Source: Opitutales bacterium (GTDB taxonomy: Bacteria; Verrucomicrobiota; Verrucomicrobiae; Opitutales; CAG-312). From it: DNA of 8,483 nt. Position 1 is the first letter of the stretch. Every line of letters starts with the position of its first letter. The notes beneath the pieces were generated by a model that saw nothing but the letters and a program-made list of their open reading frames with translations, made no database searches and was not told the origin of the DNA. The position numbers were made by a program, and so were the translations under genes. The stretch is from positions 1 to 8,483 of the forward strand of contig JAGAOA010000189.1 of NCBI GenBank assembly GCA_017623955.1. The letters run 5' to 3'. Of this stretch, positions 6,505 through 8,483 are shown one piece after another.

Positions 6505-6542
6505 AAAAAAAGGAGTTTTTCTTTCGAAAAACTCCTTTTTTT
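6505..6542. terminator. Bidirectional terminator between the DUF1080 and isomerase genes
   Basis: A 17-bp perfect inverted repeat, aaaaaaaggagtttttc (6505-6521) and gaaaaactccttttttt (6526-6542), with a 4-base loop. T-runs flank the stem on both strands. It lies 18 bases after the last DUF1080 stop codon and four bases beyond the stop of the convergent isomerase gene, so it serves both transcripts. Confidence 0.9.
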
Positions 6543-6545
6543 ATT

Positions 6546-7526
6546 TTATGCCATATCTAGCAATCTATAAGCTCTCATCATCTTTCGTTCGCCTTCAAGA
6601 GACTTATCACTTAGGCGATGTTCCATACCCAAAATTCCAGTATACCCTAAGTTATGAATATGTTTTATCAGATTTTGGTAATTTATCTCGCCTGAAAGTG
6701 GTTCTGTACGAAGTGGAGCATCTCCAAGATGGAAATATGCTATTTCTTCAAAATGTTTTTCAATATTTCTGAAGAGATTTCCTTCATCTGTTTGTTGATG
6801 ATATACATCGAAAAGAATCTTACAAGATGGACTATTTACCGCTTTACACAATGCGTAAGCTTGAGATGTTTTTTTCAACCATACACCATGATGATTTACA
6901 TGACAAAGAGGTTCTAAGACCATAGTTACGCCATAAGACTCGCATATTTTTGCCATTGGGCGAAGGTGATCAAGGACATTAGCAAAAACATCCATATCAA
7001 GAAGATGTTCGTGCAAATATCCAGGGACAACAGTCATCCATTTTGCTCCAATTTTCTTTGCAAGTTTTGCGGCAGATTCAACTGCTTCTGCTGTATGAGC
7101 CATAGCTGCAGATTTATCTGCTTTTTTAGAACCGCCTACTTTATTTTCGGTCATTACAAATTTACCCTTTATTGGAACTGTAAACACACCAAATTCCATA
7201 CCATATTTCTTTGTAGCATTGAGAATAATCTCTTGGTCTTCTGGTTTACGATTGAAGAAATCATTATCTTCGTAAGCGATAAAACCAAGATTGCCAAGGA
7301 AATCCATTTTTTCAGCGAGAGTCATTCCATTATATGACACTGGAAAAATATTTGTCCAACTATAAATATTTGGAGCAAACTTTATTTTAAATTTTTTAGG
7401 ATTCGGATCTACATTATTAATTGCTTGATCTATTTTGGAAGTAGAAGCGAAAAGCTTTGAAGAGCCAACTGTACTTATCAAAGCGGATGCTGTTAATGAT
7501 TTTAATAGGAAATTTCGTCTATTCAT
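6546..7526 (-). CDS. Tat-exported TIM-barrel sugar isomerase/epimerase, hydroxypyruvate isomerase-like
   Basis: A 326-residue protein that starts with a twin-arginine signal (RRNFLLKSL at residues 3-11, then a hydrophobic stretch to a likely cut near LFAS), so it should act in the periplasm. The mature part is an AP-endonuclease-2-type TIM barrel. The metal and catalytic positions expected for hydroxypyruvate isomerase-like enzymes are present: E205 (MVLEPL), D240 and H243 (FDVYHQQ), H266 (AYFHLGDAPLRTEP) and E302 (GMEHRL); SGEINYQNLI (residues 278-287) is also typical. True cytoplasmic Hyi lacks an export signal, so the substrate is more likely a free sugar or keto-sugar than hydroxypyruvate. 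It follows the transporter gene by 11 bases, and its AAAGG ribosome site overlaps the transporter stop codon, pointing to one operon. The fold is firm and the substrate unknown. Confidence 0.87.
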   Translation of the reverse strand: MNRRNFLLKSLTASALISTVGSSKLFASTSKIDQAINNVDPNPKKFKIKFAPNIYSWTNIFPVSYNGMTLAEKMDFLGNLGFIAYEDNDFFNRKPEDQEIILNATKKYGMEFGVFTVPIKGKFVMTENKVGGSKKADKSAAMAHTAEAVESAAKLAKKIGAKWMTVVPGYLHEHLLDMDVFANVLDHLRPMAKICESYGVTMVLEPLCHVNHHGVWLKKTSQAYALCKAVNSPSCKILFDVYHQQTDEGNLFRNIEKHFEEIAYFHLGDAPLRTEPLSGEINYQNLIKHIHNLGYTGILGMEHRLSDKSLEGERKMMRAYRLLDMA

Positions 7527-7537
7527 ATATTACCTTT

Positions 7538-8483
7538 CTATGTTAATTCTCGTTGTATTTGTTCTAAAGATTTGTCTTTTGTTTCAGGTATTTTCATTGC
7601 AAAGAAGAAAGTCAAGACTGACATTATTCCGAAAAAAGTAAAGAGAACTCCAGAATAATCTTCTGCAAAAATAGGGAACGCCCAAGTAATAGCAGCACAC
7701 CAAAACCAGTGTGTCATACTACCAAAAACCTGACCCTTTGCACGAACACTAGTTGGGAATACTTCGGAAATTATAACCCATATAGTAGCGCCCAAAGACA
7801 TTGCAAATGCGGCCAAAAAGCCCATCAAACAAATCATCATATATAACCCATTACACAATTGGGGCAACTTGTATTCTCCACCCCAAATAGATGGCAATTG
7901 AGGATATTCAAAACCAATGGCAACCGCAAACAAGAATATTGTCATAAAAACTGAACCTACAAAAAGTAAAACTCTACGACCAAGTTTATCGATTAGAAAC
8001 ATCCCCAACATTGTAAATATCAAATTAGTTACACCCAATGGAATGGATTGCAACATTGCAGATTCTTGTAAAACTCCAGACGACGATATAATGCGAGGTG
8101 CATAGTAGTTTATTGCATTTATACCAGAAAGTTGATTCAACGTTGCAATAAAAAATGCAATAGCAATAGGTTTCCAATATTTAAATTGAAATAAAGATTC
8201 GCCAATCTGAGTATTAGAAAGTGATAATCTTATATCAGCTAAGCCTTTTTCAACATCATCACCTCCCACACTATTTAAAATATTTTTTGCATCGCAATCC
8301 CTATTTTTAAGAACTAACCAACGAGGACTTTCTGGAACCGTAAATAACAATATAGCAAACAACAATGCTGGAATGCCTTCAACGCCAAGCATCCATAGCC
8401 AATCGTTTTCAATGCCATATATGAAATAATTTGAAATGTACGCACTTACTAAACCCAAAACTATATTGAATTGAAAAAATGCA
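7538..8483 (-). CDS. MFS sugar porter family transporter, 5' end outside window
   Basis: About 314 codons are visible; the frame stays open through the right edge (reading AFFQFNIVLGLVSAY before any start), so the N-terminal helices are missing and a TTG near 8458 is not the start. Sugar-porter signatures are all there: PESPRWL after the sixth helix, QLSGINAINYYAPRI at the start of the second half, DKLGRR between helices 8 and 9, and the ending PETKDKSLEQIQREL. The visible part holds roughly the last seven or eight membrane segments; full proteins have twelve and about 450-490 residues. Such proteins import hexoses or pentoses, usually with protons. It is the upstream gene of a pair with the exported TIM-barrel enzyme, so it may import that enzyme's product. 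Its exact sugar cannot be read from the sequence. Confidence 0.92.
   Translation of the reverse strand, partial: AFFQFNIVLGLVSAYISNYFIYGIENDWLWMLGVEGIPALLFAILLFTVPESPRWLVLKNRDCDAKNILNSVGGDDVEKGLADIRLSLSNTQIGESLFQFKYWKPIAIAFFIATLNQLSGINAINYYAPRIISSSGVLQESAMLQSIPLGVTNLIFTMLGMFLIDKLGRRVLLFVGSVFMTIFLFAVAIGFEYPQLPSIWGGEYKLPQLCNGLYMMICLMGFLAAFAMSLGATIWVIISEVFPTSVRAKGQVFGSMTHWFWCAAITWAFPIFAEDYSGVLFTFFGIMSVLTFFFAMKIPETKDKSLEQIQRELT

Noticed and set aside
8456..8458. TTG as the start of the sugar transporter
   Set aside because: It falls inside the membrane part; the frame continues with QFNIVLG to the window edge, matching the inner part of sugar porters.

Overview
The window is AT-rich (about one third G+C by eye) and reads like the chromosome of an anaerobic, sugar-using, Gram-negative-type bacterium. 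The clues are a lipoprotein signal, a twin-arginine-exported sugar isomerase, a DUF1080 protein and a DUF362/ferredoxin pair. These families are common in Bacteroidota and in the PVC group (Verrucomicrobiota, Lentisphaerota, Kiritimatiellota). The HU sequence and the use of real Shine-Dalgarno sites at some genes lean slightly to the PVC side, but phylum cannot be settled from this sequence.

Layout. (1) Positions 3-2320, plus strand: the C-terminal part of a DUF362 protein, then, 11 bases on, a membrane polyferredoxin that joins a NapH-like membrane domain to a second, NapG-like ferredoxin domain. A strong hairpin terminator follows at 2408-2447. (2) Positions 2587-2913, minus strand: a single HU-type DNA-binding protein gene with its own terminator. 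Its upstream region carries repeated AATTCCAAG..TATAAT elements. (3) Positions 3193-5668, minus strand: four overlapping, translationally coupled genes in the order of phage Mu genes 25-26-27-28: a membrane/coiled-coil protein, a winged-helix protein, a Gp27-like protein and an intact large terminase. A terminator follows at once, with no portal, capsid or tail genes. (4) Positions 5780-6487, plus strand: a DUF1080 lipoprotein gene interrupted by a stop codon just before its conserved last segment. (5) Positions 6505-6542: a 17-bp bidirectional terminator. (6) Positions 6546-8483, minus strand: a sugar-porter-family MFS transporter (cut by the right edge) followed by a Tat-exported hydroxypyruvate-isomerase-like TIM-barrel enzyme.

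How they may work together. The two left genes probably form a membrane electron-transfer unit of unknown partner. The right-hand genes look like part of a sugar (possibly 3-keto-sugar) utilisation locus: a surface/periplasmic DUF1080 protein, a periplasmic isomerase/lyase and an importer. The Mu-like packaging cassette between them is the oddest part: its terminase keeps all expected ATPase and nuclease residues, but nothing else of a phage is present nearby. It is either a prophage remnant or a retained, separately encoded packaging unit.
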